A stretch of 64,000 nucleotides of DNA from an uncultured Roseateles sp. (lineage in GTDB: Bacteria > Pseudomonadota > Gammaproteobacteria > Burkholderiales > Burkholderiaceae_C): assembly GCF_913777145.1 (NCBI RefSeq), contig NZ_CAJYPS010000014.1, positions 186,001 to 250,000 of the forward strand, written 5' to 3'. Within the stretch, counting starts at the first letter, position 1, and each line of letters opens with the position of its first letter. Shown in pieces: positions 62,696 to 64,000 of the stretch. The position numbers and the translations under genes are program-made. The notes under the pieces were generated by a model. That model saw nothing but the letters and a program-made list of their open reading frames with translations. It was not told the origin of the DNA and ran no database searches.

Positions 62696-63616
62696 ATGAG
62701 CGAGCCGGCATCCCCCCCAAGTTCAAATGAGGGGCGGCGGCCCCAAGACCTCGACCCCGCAGCACTGGCCCGTCAGCAACGGCGCCTGGCCGGCGCCGAG
62801 CCGCCCTGGCTGCATGCCGAGGTGGCCCGCCGCATGGCGGAGCGCCTGCCCTTCATCAAGCTGCAACCGCGTCGCGTGCTGGATGCCACGCCGGTGCTGG
62901 GCTCCAGCCAGGAGCTGCTGCGCGAGGCCTACCCGCAGGCCGAGCTGCTGTGGCACGAGGCGCCCGGCCCGCTGCTGGCGCGTGCGCAGCGCGAGCTGGC
63001 CCCCGGCTGGTGGCAGCGCCTGCGTGGCGGCGGTGCGGCGCGTGTGGAGCAGTTGCCGGCCCAGCCGGCGGTGGATCTGCTGTGGTCCAACCTGGCGCTG
63101 CATGCCTGCCCGGATCTGCCGGCGCTGCTGGCCGCCTGGCAGGCCAGCCTGGCGGTCGACGGCTTCGTGATGTTTTCCTGCCTGGGGCCGGACAGCTTCG
63201 TGGAGCTGCGCCCGCTCTGGGCCGAGGCGGGCTGGGGTCGGCCCGCACCCGACTGGTGGGACATGCACGACCTGGGCGACCTGCTGGTGCAGGCCGGTTT
63301 CGCGGACCCGGTGATGGATCAGGAGCGCCTGCGCCTGACCTGGAGCGAGCCGGAGAAGCTGCTGGCCGACCTGCGCGCGCTGGGCGGCAATCTGGCGCCC
63401 ACGCGTTTCGCCGGCCTGCGCGGCCGCGGCTGGCGCCAGGAGCTGCTGCGCCGGCTGGAGCGTCTGCGCGATGACCAGGGCCGGCTGGTGCTGACGCTGG
63501 AGCTGGTGTCGGGTCATGCGCTGAAGGCCGCGCCGCGGCTGACCGTGGCGGCCGAGACCCGGGTGTCGGTGGACAGCCTGCGCAGCGCGCTGAAGTCGGG
63601 CCGGCGAGGGGGCTGA
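62696..63616 (+). CDS. BioC-like methyltransferase-fold protein
   Basis: A 306-residue protein resembling BioC-type malonyl-ACP methyltransferases: DLLWSNLALHACPDLPALL and MFSCLGPDSFVELRPLW, then DMHDLGDLLVQAGFADPVMD. The S-adenosylmethionine loop, normally a D/E-x-GxGxG, reads VLDATPVLGSS, so binding may be lost or altered. It is not next to other biotin genes. It could be an inactive or modified relative rather than the biotin enzyme. Confidence 0.78.
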   Translation: MSEPASPPSSNEGRRPQDLDPAALARQQRRLAGAEPPWLHAEVARRMAERLPFIKLQPRRVLDATPVLGSSQELLREAYPQAELLWHEAPGPLLARAQRELAPGWWQRLRGGGAARVEQLPAQPAVDLLWSNLALHACPDLPALLAAWQASLAVDGFVMFSCLGPDSFVELRPLWAEAGWGRPAPDWWDMHDLGDLLVQAGFADPVMDQERLRLTWSEPEKLLADLRALGGNLAPTRFAGLRGRGWRQELLRRLERLRDDQGRLVLTLELVSGHALKAAPRLTVAAETRVSVDSLRSALKSGRRGG

Positions 63617-63617
63617 G

Positions 63618-63637
63618 GCCCAGGCTTCTCCCTGGGC
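63618..63637. terminator. Hairpin after the BioC-like gene
   Basis: GCCCAGG, six-base loop, CCTGGGC, directly after the stop at 63616, followed by CCCTAGGG. No T-run. It may limit read-through into coxB. Confidence 0.4.
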
Positions 63638-63680
63638 TCACCCTAGGGTTCTCTAGGGCCGTCGGCCGCTGGCCCTCGGC

Positions 63681-63686
63681 TAATAT
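63681..63686 (+). promoter_or_regulatory. Possible -10 element of coxB
   Basis: TAATAT, about 100 bases before the coxB ATG, in a 172-base gap. No -35 is clear. It would give a ~95-base leader. Confidence 0.35.
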
Positions 63687-63788
63687 TCGCCGGCGCTATG
63701 AGGGTCATCGGTAGTACTCGGCCCAGTCCGTGAACCTGGCAGCCCGCAGCCTGGCTGCGGTTCAGTGTCAGAAAACCAAGAGACAACC

Positions 63789-64000
63789 ATGATGATGATG
63801 AACGCACGCGTGCGGCCTGGTCCGCGCGTCTGGATGCGCAGTCTGGCGGCCGCAGGTGCGGTCGCGCTGGCGGGTCCGGCCCTGGCGGTGAACGACCTCA
63901 AGGGCGGCCCGGGCGTCAATCAGCTCAATCTGCACGAGCCCGTCACCCGCATCGCCGCCGACCAGATGTGGCTGCACAACATGATGCTGATCATCTGCCT
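63789..64000 (+). CDS. coxB: Cytochrome c oxidase subunit II (5' end, partial)
   Basis: The first ~70 residues of an aa3-type oxidase subunit II, cut by the window edge. Four consecutive ATG codons (63789-63800) are followed by an N-terminal membrane/signal segment (MRSLAAAGAVALAGPALA) and VNDLKGGPGVNQLNLHEPVTRIA, which is characteristic of betaproteobacterial CoxB, then the first membrane helix (MWLHNMMLIICL). The true start among the four ATGs is unresolved. The copper site lies beyond the window. Confidence 0.88.
   Translation, partial: MMMMNARVRPGPRVWMRSLAAAGAVALAGPALAVNDLKGGPGVNQLNLHEPVTRIAADQMWLHNMMLIIC

Noticed and set aside
1..64000. tRNA, rRNA, CRISPR arrays, prophage or insertion sequences
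   Set aside because: No cloverleaf, rRNA core, regularly spaced direct repeats with unique spacers, integrase or transposase was seen by eye. A short or divergent RNA could still be missed.

Overview
The window is about 64 kb of very GC-rich, densely coding bacterial chromosome. Gene content and order (urt urea transporter, hmgA-fahA, yqgE-ruvX-pyrR-pyrB-pyrC', rubredoxin-pilGHIJ-chpA, trmL/comF/coxB, hemL-thiD) point to a betaproteobacterium of the order Burkholderiales, probably the Rubrivivax/Leptothrix/Roseateles side of that order. This is inference from recognised families, not a database match. I see no rRNA, tRNA, CRISPR array, prophage or intact insertion sequence. Many genes overlap by 1-20 bases and roughly ten start with GTG or TTG.

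Layout. 1-2.6 kb: homogentisate dioxygenase and fumarylacetoacetase, the end of tyrosine/phenylalanine breakdown. 2.7-8.3 kb: the five-gene urtABCDE urea ABC transporter behind a textbook sigma-54 (-24/-12) promoter. 8.3-10.1 kb: a small lower-GC cysteine-rich gene, an isochorismatase-type hydrolase, a 379-base noncoding stretch and a SnoaL-like protein. 10.1-12.6 kb (minus strand): a VanZ-like protein and the egtB-egtD ergothioneine pair. 12.7-19.8 kb: a beta-oxidation cluster (bifunctional FadB-type enzyme, thiolase, acyl-CoA dehydrogenase, SDR, two PaaI thioesterases) behind a palindrome that looks like a TetR-type operator. 19.8-23.9 kb (minus strand): a VOC protein, mpl, hemL and a thiD-like kinase.

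24.0-34.9 kb: rubredoxin and the Pil-Chp chemosensory system (pilG, pilH, pilI, pilJ, a 1966-residue ChpA), ending in a diguanylate cyclase. 34.9-39.1 kb: an exported hydrolase, a histidine kinase/response regulator pair and a receiver protein with a degenerate GGDEF domain. 39.1-43.2 kb: a compact Csu-type chaperone-usher pilus locus (subunit, chaperone, usher, subunit). 43.2-49.5 kb: photolyase opposite yqgE, then ruvX, pyrR, pyrB, a dihydroorotase homologue lacking its zinc ligands, and an acyltransferase. 49.5-55.6 kb: a UvrD-like helicase, a chemoreceptor, a DUF4254 protein, a family 9 glycosyltransferase and phosphoglycerate mutase. 55.8-59.0 kb: a porin, a small periplasmic binding protein and a second chemoreceptor. 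59.1-64 kb: rhodanese, grxC, secB, gpsA, trmL, comF, a BioC-like protein and the start of coxB, cut by the window edge.

Most notable observations: (i) one GC-rich intergenic element repeated three times (urtA/urtB, thiolase/acyl-CoA dehydrogenase, pyrB/pyrC'), each time inside an otherwise tight gene row; (ii) the sigma-54 urt promoter; (iii) the zinc-less dihydroorotase next to pyrB, with tandem stem-loops ahead of the ruvX-pyrR operon; (iv) coupling of Pil-Chp to a GGDEF enzyme, and a nearby receiver/dead-GGDEF protein beside the pilus genes; (v) the porin, binding protein and chemoreceptor trio. None of these is proven to be a new system; each finding lists a test.
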